The notes: generated by a model from the letters alone, not told the origin. Positions 8,685 to 18,564 are shown, counted from the stretch's first letter. The stretch is 64,000 nt of DNA from Rhodothermales bacterium (GCA_028284265.1 JANQRZ010000008.1:1-64000), one strand, 5' to 3'. Numbers and translations are program-made.

Positions 8685-9010
8685 GAGGGTAGTGAACGGC
8701 GTGGGAGGAGAGTCAGGAGGCGAGCAGGCGGGGGAAGATACTCGTCCAAACGAACATCGACTTCCTGATCGCGCCGAAGCATCACGAAAGCGAAACGAAC
8801 GGGCGGCAAGACAGGCCGAACGCCCTCAGAAAATGCTTCCTGCGCGCTGCGTGTGAGGGGGGAGCGTGATAATAAAAAGAGGGAATGGTGGCAAGATGGG
8901 GAACCTTTTCGTGACATAAAGTCGCGGATTTGAGGGTCTGGGAGCGACGTAAAAGGCATGGTCCAGTGTCGGAGAGGCTTGCAGGGAATCACACCTCACT
9001 TGGAGTCTTG
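8685..9010. other. divergent intergenic region, no gene seen
   Basis: The 326 bases separate the arsenosugar pair (minus) from the hybrid kinase (plus) and should hold both promoters. There is an AT-rich patch at about 8867-8880 and another at about 8902-8918. I could not find a convincing pair of -33/-7 elements or an ArsR-type palindrome. The kinase frame is open from 8930, but that stretch is not like coding sequence. Confidence 0.5.
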
Positions 9011-12000
9011 ATGCACCACGACACGTCCATGCTCTACGGGCTGCTGCACAGCTTTGGCGTCATGTTGCCATATCTCGGCATCAGTACGCTCGTCTACGTG
9101 CTCTACCTCCGGCGTGCGCGGTCGCTGGTTGCCGCCGGACAAATCTCCCGGACCTACGCGCTGGAAACCCTGTTGGTGTTGGCCTTCGTGCCGCTGTACT
9201 CAGTGGACTGGGCGTTCCTGACCCTCGCTGGACTGCCGCCGGATGGAACAGCAGGCCTGCTCGTGTTGGGCGTGCTCATCACCGCAAGCCTCGCCTCGTT
9301 GGGCGTGTTGGCTTGGAACTTCAGAAGAATCGACAGCAGTCTCGCCGCTATGCTGGCTGCGCCGGCTGACCTGAAGAAGTCTAGGGACACCCTCGCCGGT
9401 GTGCTCACGTCTTCGCGCGACGGCATGATGGTCTTCGACGCCGTCCGTGATGATACCGATACCGTCATTGACTTCACCTTCGAGATAGTCAACCCGGCCG
9501 CTGAGGCGATTGTCGGGCGCACGGCAGATGACCTCGTCGGCAAGCACCTGTTGGTAGAGATGCCGGGCAACAAGAAAGAGGGACTGTTCGATGCCTACTG
9601 CCGGGTCGTTGAGACCGGCGAACCCTACCATGGCAGCTTCTTTTATGACCATGACGGTATCACGGCCTACTTCGAGAGCCTCGCTACCCGGCGGGGCGAC
9701 GGGTTCGCGGTCACGTTCCGCGACGTGACCGAATACAAGACCCGCGAGCGTGCGTTGTCCGAGAGCCAGCAGTTGTTCCGCATGGCGTTCGAGGATGCCG
9801 CCGTCGGCAAAGCGCTGGTTGGCCCAGACGGGACATCGCTGCGGGTCAACGAAGCGCTGTGCTCGATGCTCGGCTACACGAAGGAGCAGTTGCTCGCGAT
9901 GACCTTCCCCGAGTTCACACACCCTGAGGACATCAACATCGATGTCGAGCAGTTCATGCTGCTTACCAGCGGCGAGATCGAGAGCTATGAGTTAGAGAAG
10001 CGCTATCTCCACCGCGACGGGCACATCGTGTGGGGCTTGCTCTCCGTCGCGCTTCAGCGTGGGGCCGACGAGGACGAGCTCCATATTATTGCGGAGGTCC
10101 AAGACATCACCGCTCGCAAGGAGGCCGAGGAGGTGATGCAGAGGAACGCCGAGCGGCTTCAGTTGCTTCTCAAGGTCGCATCGGACGCTTCGGGGAGCTA
10201 TACCTCACAGATTCATGAAGCCCTTGCGCTGGCGACTGACGTGCTCGGTCTGGGCATCGGCATCCTGAGCCGGATCGAGGCTGAGAGCTACACCATCGAG
10301 AGCGTCTATTCACCCGGAGTAGACCTAGCACCGGGGCAGGTCTTTGACCTCAGTCAGACCTATTGCGACCTCACGCTTGCGAGCAACGATGTCGTCGCCA
10401 TCGAGCACATGGGCCGGTCCGAGTACAAGGACCATCCGTGCTACAAAGCATTCGGTTTGGAAGCGTACATCGGGATTCCGGTCTATGTGGACGGTGCGGT
10501 CTACGGCACACTTAGCTTCTCCAGTGCGGCCCCGAAGGCTACGCCGTTCAGTGAGGAGGACCGCAACTTCATTCGCCTGTTAGGGCTGTGGGTGATGCAC
10601 GCCATCGGGCGGCGGAACGCAGGCACGGCTCTCCGGGAGAGCGAAACGCGCTTTCGCAATGCCTTCCGCCACGCCGCCATCGGCAAAGCGCTCGTCAGCA
10701 CGGAGGGCCGCTTGATGCGGGTGAACCTTGCCTTTGCATCCATGCTCGGCTACACCGTGGAGGAGATGAAGAGCATGACCTTCGCGGAGATCACGCATCC
10801 AGATGATCTAGCCGCTGACCTCAAGAACATCAAGCGCCTCCTTGATGGAGAGAGCGAGTCCTACGGACGCGAGAAGCGCTACCTGCACCGGGAAGGACAC
10901 GTCGTATGGGGCATGCTCTCCGTTTCGAGTGTGGTCGATGAGACGGGTGAGGTCCAGCACTTTGTCGCCGAGGTGGTAGATATCACGGCTCGCAAGGAGG
11001 CCGACCGTTTGAAGAACGAGTTCGTCTCGATGGTCAGCCACGAGCTGCGGACCCCGTTGACCTCCATCGCCGGATCGCTCCGCTTGATCGCAGCGCAGAA
11101 CAAGGTTCCGGACGCAACGCTTCATCTGATTGACATCGCCTCGCGCAACTCCGACCGCCTCGTGCGCCTCATCAACGACTTGTTGGATGTGCAGAAGATT
11201 GAGGCGGGCAAGCTGAAGCTGGAGATTGAAACGCGGTCCTTGACGACGCTTCTGGAGGACACCATCGAAGCCAACCAGAGCTACGGCGAGGCGCGAGGCA
11301 TCGTCCTCTGTCTGCGTCCGGGAGCACCCGGTGTTCAGGTCAGCGTGGACCCCGACCGCTTCATGCAGATTATGGCGAACCTGATCTCCAATGCGATCAA
11401 ATTCTCCCCAGAGCAGGGGACCGTAGAGGTCACGGCTATCGAGCGGTGGGATGGAACGGTTCGTGTCGCTGTCACCGACCACGGTTCCGGTATCCCGGAG
11501 TCGTTCCAGAATAGGCTCTTCGACCGCTTTGTGCAGGCGGACAGCTCGACGACCCGGAAGCAGGAAGGCACGGGGCTGGGGCTGAGCATCACCAAGTCGC
11601 TCGTAGAACTGCACGGCGGACGCCTCAACTTCGAGACCGAAGCAGGCGTGGGCACTACGTTCTACTTTGATCTTCCAGTAGCGATCTCCTCGTCATTCGC
11701 CGAGGCGACGTCTGCATCTGACCAGGTCGAAGGATCGCGTCCATCGCTCCTTGTCGTCGAAGACGACGCTGACGTGTCCCGCGTGCTGAACATGATTCTG
11801 ACGCGCAACGGTTTTCGGGTGGACATCGCCGCCGATGCCCAGGAGGCGCGTGCCCTCGCCGCCGAGCGGGTCTATGCCGCCGCGACGCTAGATCTTCGCC
11901 TGCCCGATGCCGATGGTATCACCTTACTGCGCGATTGGGGCGATACGATGCCAGAGCTTCCCGTCGTCGTGCTGGCCGTGGGCGCGAGCGACCGGCAGGA

Positions 12001-12487
12001 GGAACTAGTTGGCGGAACCGTGCCCGTGGCCGATTGGCTGGACAAGCCGTTCCACGCCCAACGTCTCCTCGAGACGGTTCAGCGTGTCGCTCTCTCGCCT
12101 TCAGTCCCACGTCTGCTTCACATCGAAGATGACCCGGACTGTGTGGCCGTTACCGCAATGACGTTGTCGTCTGTCGGTGAGGTTGTGTCGGTTGGCACGC
12201 TCGCCGAGGCCCGCGAAGCGCTCCACCGTGACCAGTTTGATCTTGCCATCCTCGACCTCGGCCTCCCGGATGGCGATGGGCTGGACCTACTGCCAGACCT
12301 GAAAGAGACTGGCACGCCCGTCGCCATCTATTCGGCACGCGCCACCGACGCCGAGGCGGCGCGGAACACCATCGGCCAGATCGTCAAAGGCCCGGTGGAC
12401 CATGCCCGCCTGCTGGACGTGGTTTGTAGCAGCATCGAACAGAAAGCGCAGGCCCCGACTCGCCCCACCACCGTTCTTTCCAAGTAA
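9011..12487 (+). CDS. hybrid sensor histidine kinase (membrane helices, PAS domains, GAF, HisKA, HATPase, two receivers)
   Basis: The 1158-residue protein begins with about three membrane helices (residues 10-120), then a PAS-like domain, a PAS domain (FRMAFEDAAVGKALV), a GAF domain, a second closely similar PAS (FRNAFRHAAIGKALV), HisKA with the phosphoacceptor block VSMVSHELRTPL, and an HATPase domain with DHGSGIPE and GTGLGLSI. Two receiver domains follow, with acceptor aspartates in TLDLRLPDADG and ILDLGLPDGDG. It has no Hpt domain of its own; the next genes supply a lone receiver and an Hpt-receiver protein, so a multi-step phosphorelay is likely. The start at 9011 (MHHDTSM) sits just before the first helix. 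Confidence 0.9.
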   Translation: MHHDTSMLYGLLHSFGVMLPYLGISTLVYVLYLRRARSLVAAGQISRTYALETLLVLAFVPLYSVDWAFLTLAGLPPDGTAGLLVLGVLITASLASLGVLAWNFRRIDSSLAAMLAAPADLKKSRDTLAGVLTSSRDGMMVFDAVRDDTDTVIDFTFEIVNPAAEAIVGRTADDLVGKHLLVEMPGNKKEGLFDAYCRVVETGEPYHGSFFYDHDGITAYFESLATRRGDGFAVTFRDVTEYKTRERALSESQQLFRMAFEDAAVGKALVGPDGTSLRVNEALCSMLGYTKEQLLAMTFPEFTHPEDINIDVEQFMLLTSGEIESYELEKRYLHRDGHIVWGLLSVALQRGADEDELHIIAEVQDITARKEAEEVMQRNAERLQLLLKVASDASGSYTSQIHEALALATDVLGLGIGILSRIEAESYTIESVYSPGVDLAPGQVFDLSQTYCDLTLASNDVVAIEHMGRSEYKDHPCYKAFGLEAYIGIPVYVDGAVYGTLSFSSAAPKATPFSEEDRNFIRLLGLWVMHAIGRRNAGTALRESETRFRNAFRHAAIGKALVSTEGRLMRVNLAFASMLGYTVEEMKSMTFAEITHPDDLAADLKNIKRLLDGESESYGREKRYLHREGHVVWGMLSVSSVVDETGEVQHFVAEVVDITARKEADRLKNEFVSMVSHELRTPLTSIAGSLRLIAAQNKVPDATLHLIDIASRNSDRLVRLINDLLDVQKIEAGKLKLEIETRSLTTLLEDTIEANQSYGEARGIVLCLRPGAPGVQVSVDPDRFMQIMANLISNAIKFSPEQGTVEVTAIERWDGTVRVAVTDHGSGIPESFQNRLFDRFVQADSSTTRKQEGTGLGLSITKSLVELHGGRLNFETEAGVGTTFYFDLPVAISSSFAEATSASDQVEGSRPSLLVVEDDADVSRVLNMILTRNGFRVDIAADAQEARALAAERVYAAATLDLRLPDADGITLLRDWGDTMPELPVVVLAVGASDRQEELVGGTVPVADWLDKPFHAQRLLETVQRVALSPSVPRLLHIEDDPDCVAVTAMTLSSVGEVVSVGTLAEAREALHRDQFDLAILDLGLPDGDGLDLLPDLKETGTPVAIYSARATDAEAARNTIGQIVKGPVDHARLLDVVCSSIEQKAQAPTRPTTVLSK

Positions 12488-12500
12488 GCCCTCTCCAAGA

Positions 12501-12887
12501 ATGGAAGCTCTGCAACGCATTCTCATCGTAGAGGACGACCCCGATATTCGATCCATTCTGCAAATGTCGCTCGAAGCGATGGGCGGGTATACCGTTTCCG
12601 CGGCCTGCAACGGCGTCGAGGCTATCGAGCGGCTCGCCACCTTCACGCCGGACCTCATCTTGCTCGATGTGATGATGCCCGAGATGGACGGGCCAACCAC
12701 CCTCGGGGCGCTTCGCTATATCCCCGCGTTTACATCTACGCCGGTCATTTTTCTCACCGCTAAGGCGCAGCGTCACGAAGTCGATCACTACAAAACCTTG
12801 GGCATCGCCGAGGTCATCCAGAAACCATTCGATCCCGTGCTGCTTTCCGAGCAGGTCCGGGACATTTGGAGTCGCCAGTATGTCTGA
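12501..12887 (+). CDS. single-domain response regulator
   Basis: A 128-residue stand-alone receiver: acidic pair in VEDDPD, acceptor Asp in LLDVMMPEMDG, switch Thr in FLTAKA and conserved Lys in VIQKPF. There is no output domain, so it acts through protein contact or as a phosphate shuttle. It starts 13 bases after the hybrid kinase stop and overlaps the next gene by eight bases, so the three form one operon. Confidence 0.92.
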   Translation: MEALQRILIVEDDPDIRSILQMSLEAMGGYTVSAACNGVEAIERLATFTPDLILLDVMMPEMDGPTTLGALRYIPAFTSTPVIFLTAKAQRHEVDHYKTLGIAEVIQKPFDPVLLSEQVRDIWSRQYV

Positions 12888-13629
12888 TATGAACACGTTC
12901 CAAGCGCAGATGCAGGCCCAGCGTGACGCCTACGCTCACGATTTGCCCCGTCGCTTGTCTGGCATCCAAGCGTTGTGGAGCGAGGCGCTGGATGGTAATG
13001 AAGAGAGGCTCCGCGAGGCACACGCGCTGATTCACAAGCTGCGCGGCAGTGCCGGGATGTACGGCTTCGGTAGGGTTAGCGAAGCGGCAGGGCTGCTGGA
13101 CGTAGCCCTGTCCTCGTTCTTCGGTAGTGAGCGGGGACTGGAGGAGTGGAGCGATCAACTCGGCGAATTAGTTTCGACACTGGTCGCCTCAACAGAGGAG
13201 CCGCAGGACGCCCTGCCCAACATTGCGGCTCCTTCGCTGTACGCTCAGAACTATGACCAGTCCATGGTTCTCGTCGTCGATGACGAGCAGCCAGTTCGCG
13301 ACTCGATCCGGTTCTATCTCGAACAGGTTGGCTTTCGCTCGATCTGTGCTGCCAACGGTCAAGAGGCCATCGAGATGGCAACCCAGACGCCGCCCGACAT
13401 CATTCTGATGGACATCCAGATGCCGGAGATGAATGGGTTGGAAGCGACAGCGTCTATGGCGGAGGACCCACAACTGAAAGATGTGCCGGTGGTGTTTCTC
13501 ACGGCGGAGGACGATACGGACACCGTGCTCAAAGCACTCAGTGTCAGCAGCGAGGGGTATCTCGTCAAGCCCGTTGAGATGGACACCATCGCCAGCAAGC
13601 TGATGACCGTGCTGGCAGCGACAGCCTGA
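12880..13629 (+). CDS. Hpt domain-response regulator fusion
   Basis: The 249-residue protein has an N-terminal histidine phosphotransfer domain (about residues 10-105) with the block HALIHKLRGSAGMYGFG, and a C-terminal receiver (about 125-245) with VVDDEQ, the acceptor Asp in LMDIQMPEMNG, FLTAED and YLVKPVE. This arrangement can pass phosphate from the hybrid kinase's receiver through His to its own Asp. Overlap by eight bases with the upstream receiver gene supports co-expression. No DNA-binding output is visible in any of the three proteins. Confidence 0.9.
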   Translation: MSDMNTFQAQMQAQRDAYAHDLPRRLSGIQALWSEALDGNEERLREAHALIHKLRGSAGMYGFGRVSEAAGLLDVALSSFFGSERGLEEWSDQLGELVSTLVASTEEPQDALPNIAAPSLYAQNYDQSMVLVVDDEQPVRDSIRFYLEQVGFRSICAANGQEAIEMATQTPPDIILMDIQMPEMNGLEATASMAEDPQLKDVPVVFLTAEDDTDTVLKALSVSSEGYLVKPVEMDTIASKLMTVLAATA

Positions 13630-13716
13630 GTTTGGCTCGACAAGGAGAGGTAGTCATTGAGCAAACGTGGTGGGTAAGAGGGGAGCACATCCCAATCAAC
13701 TTGCTCCTCACGACCC

Positions 13717-15069
13717 ATGACCGCACGTCTCCTGCACCTTCGCATGGTGCTCCCACTTCTCTTCTTCTCGCTCCTCTTCACTGCCTGTGACAGCGACTCG
13801 GGCGATGATCCGGCACCTCTTCAGGACATCGTCGAGCTAGCCCAAGGAACGCCCGATCTGAGTATCCTCGTCGACGCGCTCGTCGAAGCTGGTCTCGTCA
13901 CCACGCTTCAGGGCGACGGACCGTTCACGGTTTTCGCTCCGACCAACGCCGCGTTCCAGGCCTTGCTTGCCGATCTTGGCGTCACCGCTGAGGAACTCCT
14001 CGCCCGCGATGACCTCGGTGACATCCTGACCTACCATGTCGTTCCGACCGAGGCGTTCTCCACGGACCTCTCGGACGGCCAGATGCTGATGACCGTCGAG
14101 GGCAGCATGCTGGAGGTAGACATCAACGGTTCGACGATCTCGCTTATCGGCGAGACGAACACTGTCACCGTGACGACGCCGAACATCGACGCGAGCAACG
14201 GTGTCGTTCACCTCATCGATGCGGTGTTGCTCCCCGGCGATCCTGCGCCGACGCAGGACATCGTCGAACTCGCGCAGGCGACGCCGGACCTCAGCACGCT
14301 CGTCACGGCACTCGTGGAGGCTGAACTCGTCTCCACACTCCAAGGCCCTGGCCCGTTCACCGTCTTTGCGCCGGTCAACGCCGCGTTCGATGCGCTCGGC
14401 AGTGAGGTGGTAGGCCGTCTGCTGGAGGACGATAACCAAGCGCTGCTCCAGAAGGTGCTGACCTACCATGTCGTGCCGGGACAGATTCTCGCCGCTGACC
14501 TCGTGGACGGGCAGACCGTCACGACGGTCGAAGGCTCGACGCTGACCATCGACCTGGATGGCGGTGCGACCGTGGACGGCGTGGACATCATCGCCACCGA
14601 CATTCTGGCTACGAACGGGGTGGTTCACCTCATCGACGAGGTGCTACTGCAGAACCTTGATGTTGTGGACGTAGCCACGGTGCAGGGCTTCAGCACGCTC
14701 GTCACGGCGATTGGCGTCGCCGGACTGGAGAGCACGCTACGTGGCGCCGGTCCGTTCACCGTCTTCGGCCCGACCAACCAAGCCTTCGACGACCTGCCCG
14801 ACGGGACGCTCGACGACCTGCTCGCCGATCCCGACGCACTCGCCAACGTGCTGACCTACCACGTCGTCCCGGCCGAGGCGTTCTCGTCTGACCTCTCCGA
14901 CGGACAGGTGCTCACGACCGTGCAGGGTGGCACGCTGGAGGTGGACATCGACGGCAGTACGATCTCACTCATCGGCGATGAGAACACGGTGACTGTGACC
15001 GCCGCCGATGTCGATGCGAGCAACGGCGTGGTGCATGCGATCGACGCCGTGCTGCTGCCGGGAGAGTAA
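13717..15069 (+). CDS. lipoprotein with three fasciclin (FAS1) domains
   Basis: A lipobox (LLFTAC, lipidated Cys about residue 21) is followed by an acidic linker and three FAS1 domains of about 135 residues each. Each contains GPFTVFAPTNAAF-like and LTYHVVP-like motifs and ends with NGVVH-IDAVLLP. Domains one and three are much closer to each other than to domain two (LSDGQ, NGSTISLIG and NTVTVT motifs shared), so they arose by internal duplication. FAS1 proteins mediate adhesion at cell surfaces. The gene is 87 bases after the phosphorelay operon and ends before a strong terminator. Confidence 0.93.
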   Translation: MTARLLHLRMVLPLLFFSLLFTACDSDSGDDPAPLQDIVELAQGTPDLSILVDALVEAGLVTTLQGDGPFTVFAPTNAAFQALLADLGVTAEELLARDDLGDILTYHVVPTEAFSTDLSDGQMLMTVEGSMLEVDINGSTISLIGETNTVTVTTPNIDASNGVVHLIDAVLLPGDPAPTQDIVELAQATPDLSTLVTALVEAELVSTLQGPGPFTVFAPVNAAFDALGSEVVGRLLEDDNQALLQKVLTYHVVPGQILAADLVDGQTVTTVEGSTLTIDLDGGATVDGVDIIATDILATNGVVHLIDEVLLQNLDVVDVATVQGFSTLVTAIGVAGLESTLRGAGPFTVFGPTNQAFDDLPDGTLDDLLADPDALANVLTYHVVPAEAFSSDLSDGQVLTTVQGGTLEVDIDGSTISLIGDENTVTVTAADVDASNGVVHAIDAVLLPGE

Positions 15070-15090
15070 TCCCGGTAGGCAGCAGTAGGT

Positions 15091-15123
15091 GAGGGCGACG
15101 GGCCGTGGGTTACCGTCGCCCTC
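15091..15123 (+). terminator. rho-independent-type hairpin after the fasciclin gene
   Basis: A perfect 11-bp stem, GAGGGCGACGG pairing with CCGTCGCCCTC, encloses an 11-base loop, starting 21 bases after the fasciclin stop codon. A short T-containing stretch (ATTCTGTTT) follows. The next gene is convergent (ends 15148 on the minus strand), so the hairpin may serve both directions. Confidence 0.8.
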
Positions 15124-15147
15124 ATTCTGTTTGTGCGCCGCTAGCGG

Positions 15148-15510
15148 TTAGCGCACAACAATGCGGGCGGCGCGCGCGCCACTGAGCGTCAGTCGCGTGT
15201 CCACCGTTTGGCGAAACCGTTTGCGCTCGCCCGGCGCGATCTCGCGCACTTCCACCTGCATCGTCTCGACCGGCTCCACGCCCGGCTCGACGGGCTGGTC
15301 GTAGAGGTCCACGTTCACCGTCGCGCTGGCGAGCGGCCGCTCGGTCGGATTGACGAGGAGGCCCGTGACGACTTGCTTGCCGTCTTCCTCGCGGACGAGC
15401 CGGAATTCTTCGACGTGGGCGTCGAGTGCGGCCTGCTCACCGCCACATCCAGCGAGAAGGATGAGGAGGAGCGCAACAGCAACGTGGCGGATTGGGAAGA
15501 CGTGGGGCAT
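15148..15510 (-). CDS. small lipoprotein, FxLYD-like
   Basis: The 120-residue protein has a lipoprotein signal (LLLILLAGC, lipidated Cys about residue 22) and one small beta-rich domain. The pattern TGLLVNPTERPLASATVNVDLYD, with a hydrophobic-Leu-Tyr-Asp core, and the later IAPGERKRF fit the FxLYD/DUF3426-like family, which is surface-exposed and of unknown function. It stands alone between the fasciclin gene and valS. Confidence 0.7.
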   Translation of the reverse strand: MPHVFPIRHVAVALLLILLAGCGGEQAALDAHVEEFRLVREEDGKQVVTGLLVNPTERPLASATVNVDLYDQPVEPGVEPVETMQVEVREIAPGERKRFRQTVDTRLTLSGARAARIVVR

Positions 15511-15529
15511 GATTTCAGGGGCTTAAAGT

Positions 15530-15650
15530 TTCTCCCTCGGAGATGTCACGACGAGCAGAGCGAGGAGAACGCGAAGCCTCGCCGCAGGCAAATCTCCTGC
15601 GTCGAAGCTTATTGCACCGAAGGGGATTTCTCGCTTCGCTCGAAATGACA
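15530..15650. repeat. dispersed intergenic repeat element (third copy type)
   Basis: The stretch ends with GGGATTTCTCGCTTCGCTCG followed by AAATGAC (15623-15649), the typical end of short non-coding repeats found between genes in many bacterial genomes. Its other end, near the sequence TCTCCCTCGGAGATGTCACG, is less clear. It fills the gap between the small lipoprotein gene and the end of valS. The left boundary is approximate. Confidence 0.55.
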
Positions 15651-15667
15651 AAATGGGTAGTAGGCTC

Positions 15668-18367
15668 TTAGCCCAAATCGTCGAGGTTGGCGCGGAGCTT
15701 GTCAATCTCCGCCGAGGCGTCGGCAGCCTTCTGGCGTTCGCGCTCGACGACCTCCGCCGGGGCGCGGCTGGTGAACTGCTCATTCGAGAGCTTCTTCTGA
15801 ACGCTCGCGCGGAAGCCCTCTTTCTCTTCGATGGCTTTGAGGAGGCGGTCGCGCTCGGCGTCGAGGTCGATCATCCCGGCGAGTGGGACAAACACCTCGT
15901 GCGACCCGATGACGACTGTCGCACTCGCCTTCGGCTTGGCAAGGTCGGTACCGACGGTCAGGCGGTCTACGTTGGCGAGGCGCTCGAAGTAGCGACCGTG
16001 CGCGTCGAGCGTCTCGGTGAGGGGGGCGGTCCCGGCAAGGTTGACGAGGGCTTCCACCGGCTTCGACGGGGCGACGCCGTACTGGCTCTTGACGCCTCGG
16101 ATGCCGGAGATCAGTTCCTGCATGAGCGCGAACGCTTCGGCAGCGTCGGGGTCCGTCTCGGCGTCATTGGCTTCAGGCCACGCGGCGGCGATGCAGGCGT
16201 CCCCGGCTTCGCGCGGGCGGAGGCGGTGCCACAGTTCTTCCGTGATGAACGGCATGAACGGGTGGAGCAGCTTCGTCATCTGCTCATAGACCTCGATGGC
16301 GAGGGCGATGGTCTCGTCGTCCATCTGCTCGCCGAACTCGGGCTTGGCGAGTTCGAGGTACCAGTCGCAGTAGTCGCGCCAGAAAAGGTCGTAGATGGCG
16401 AGCGCCGCCTCGTTGAGCCGGTACCGCCCGACAGCTTCATCTACTGTTTTAACTGTCTGGTTCAATCGCGTAAGCAGCCAGCGCTCGACCAAGTCCAACT
16501 CATCAAAAGAACGGGTACGCTTGTAATCTTTGCCCGGCTCCATGAACCGACCGAACACGTTGAAGGCGTTCCAGATTTTGTTGGCGAAGTTGCGCCCCAT
16601 CTCGAACTTCGACGGCTCCAGCTTGATGTCTTGGCCCGGTGTGCAGAGGACGTTGAGCGAGAAGCGAACCGCATCGGCCCCGTACTGCTCGATCATGTCG
16701 AGCGGGTCGATGCCGTTACCGAGCGACTTCGACATCCACCGGCCCTGCGCGTCCTTGATCATCCCGGTGATGTAGATGTCGCGGAACGGGACGTTGCCCG
16801 TGAAGTGGAGGCCCGCCATCACCATCCGGGCGATCCAGAAGAAGAGGATGTCGTAGCCCGAGACGAGCACTGTCGAGGGGTAGAACGCCTTGAGGTCGTC
16901 CGTCTCCTCGGGCCAGCCGAGCGTGGCGAACGGCCAGAGCCACGACGAGAACCACGTATCGAGCACGTCCTCGTCCTGCACCATCCCCGGCTCCGGCTGT
17001 TCGACGCTCACGACGAAGTCGCGGCTCTCGTCTATCTCGCCGTCAGCGTCCACGTAGTACCACACCGGGATGCGGTGGCCCCACCAGAGTTGGCGGGAGA
17101 TCGTCCAGTCGCGGATGTTGTCGAGCCAGCGGACGTACTCGTTCTGCCAGCGCTCAGGATAGAACCGGATGTCGCCGTCGCGGAGTGCCTGCAGCCCGAG
17201 GTCAGCGAGGGGCTGCATCTTGACGAACCACTGCCGCGAGATGAGCGGTTCGATGACCGCCTTCGAGCGCGACGAAATCGGGACCGAGGTTTTGTACGGC
17301 TCCACCTTGTCGAGCAACCCCGCCGCGTCGAGGTCGGCGACGATCTGCTTGCGCGCCTCGAACCGGTCGAGCCCCTCGTAGGGGCCGCCGTGCTCGTTGA
17401 TCGTCGCATCGGGATTCATGATCGTCAGCACCTCCAAGTCGTGGCGCTTGCCGATCTCGAAGTCGTTCTTGTCGTGCGCCGGGGTGACCTTGAGCGCGCC
17501 CGCGCCGAACTCCGGGTTGGCGTGCTCATCGGCGACGATGGGGATGGTCCGGTCGGTGAGCGGCAGGCGCACGCGCTGGCCGACGAGGTCGGTGTAGCGC
17601 TCGTCCTCGGGGTGGACGGCGATGGCGGTGTCGCCGAGCATCGTCTCGGGCCGCGTGGTCGCAATCGTGATGTGCCCGTCGCGGTCCGCGTAGGGGTATT
17701 GGATCCACCACATCTGCCCGTCGCGCTCGACGTTGTCCACCTCTTCGTCGGAGATCGCCGTCATGTTCTCCGGGTCCCAGTTGACGAGGTAGTGGCCCCG
17801 GTAGATCAGGCCCTGCTCGTAGAGCTTGACGAAGATGTCCTGCACGACATGGTTGTAGTCGTCGTCGAGGGTGAAGCGTTCGCGGGACCAGTCGCACGAG
17901 GCTCCGAGGCGGCGCTTCTGGTCGAGGATGATGCCGCCGAACTCTTCGACGTAGGCCCAGACGTGTTCGAGGAACGCCTCGCGTCCGATCTGCTTCCGCT
18001 CGATGCCTTCGGCCCTCAGCTTGCGCTCGACCACATTCTGCGTGGCGATTCCGGCGTGGTCCATCCCCGGAATCCAGAGCGACTCGACGCCCCGCATCCG
18101 GTTCATCCGAATGAGCGCGTCCTGCACCGCGTCTTGGAGCGCGTGGCCCATGTGGAGCCGCCCCGTCACGTTCGGCGGCGGCATCGGAATCACGAACGGT
18201 GAGGTGCCCGCGTCGCGTTGGGCTTGACCGCGTTCGGTGTCGGCGCGGAAGAAGTCGTGGCCTTCCCAGAAGGCGTACCACCCGGCCTCGACGGTGGTCG
18301 GGTCGTAGGCGGTGGCGTCGGCGTCCTGGGTGACGGGCGGGGCGGGGCGGAGGTCGGTCTCGGGCAT
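15668..18367 (-). CDS. valS: valyl-tRNA synthetase
   Basis: The 899-residue class I synthetase has the HIGH-type motif HMGH (residues 72-75, in PPPNVTGRLHMGHAL), an editing domain with TTRPETMLGDTAIAVHP, and the KMSKS-type loop MSKSLGNG near residue 545. The C-terminus has a Val-type coiled-coil arm (DLDAERDRLLKAIEEKEGF to the end). It charges tRNA-Val with valine in the cytosol. The length matches the bacterial ValS family. The long open frame on the opposite strand is a GC-driven shadow. Confidence 0.98.
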   Translation of the reverse strand: MPETDLRPAPPVTQDADATAYDPTTVEAGWYAFWEGHDFFRADTERGQAQRDAGTSPFVIPMPPPNVTGRLHMGHALQDAVQDALIRMNRMRGVESLWIPGMDHAGIATQNVVERKLRAEGIERKQIGREAFLEHVWAYVEEFGGIILDQKRRLGASCDWSRERFTLDDDYNHVVQDIFVKLYEQGLIYRGHYLVNWDPENMTAISDEEVDNVERDGQMWWIQYPYADRDGHITIATTRPETMLGDTAIAVHPEDERYTDLVGQRVRLPLTDRTIPIVADEHANPEFGAGALKVTPAHDKNDFEIGKRHDLEVLTIMNPDATINEHGGPYEGLDRFEARKQIVADLDAAGLLDKVEPYKTSVPISSRSKAVIEPLISRQWFVKMQPLADLGLQALRDGDIRFYPERWQNEYVRWLDNIRDWTISRQLWWGHRIPVWYYVDADGEIDESRDFVVSVEQPEPGMVQDEDVLDTWFSSWLWPFATLGWPEETDDLKAFYPSTVLVSGYDILFFWIARMVMAGLHFTGNVPFRDIYITGMIKDAQGRWMSKSLGNGIDPLDMIEQYGADAVRFSLNVLCTPGQDIKLEPSKFEMGRNFANKIWNAFNVFGRFMEPGKDYKRTRSFDELDLVERWLLTRLNQTVKTVDEAVGRYRLNEAALAIYDLFWRDYCDWYLELAKPEFGEQMDDETIALAIEVYEQMTKLLHPFMPFITEELWHRLRPREAGDACIAAAWPEANDAETDPDAAEAFALMQELISGIRGVKSQYGVAPSKPVEALVNLAGTAPLTETLDAHGRYFERLANVDRLTVGTDLAKPKASATVVIGSHEVFVPLAGMIDLDAERDRLLKAIEEKEGFRASVQKKLSNEQFTSRAPAEVVERERQKAADASAEIDKLRANLDDLG

Positions 18368-18564
18368 GGAGGCGGCAGTAGAGCGGAGCCGATGAATCTA
18401 CGGCGCGGCGGGTGCAGACGCCGTGAAAGCAGCGCGTGGCTCAGGGAAGGGAAAGGTGAGCTGTCAGGCGGAAAGAGAAAGTGCATCGCGTGCTGCTCGG
18501 ACGTACTCCCCTACGAGTACAGATCGGGCTTATCCTTTGGGCCGACCTTACCATACTTTGCTCT

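Noticed and set aside
15653-18202. A long open frame (849 codons) on the plus strand
   Set aside because: It lies fully opposite valS, is rich in Arg/Val/Glu/Asp from the reverse complement of GC-rich codons, and has no recognisable domain; it is a shadow.
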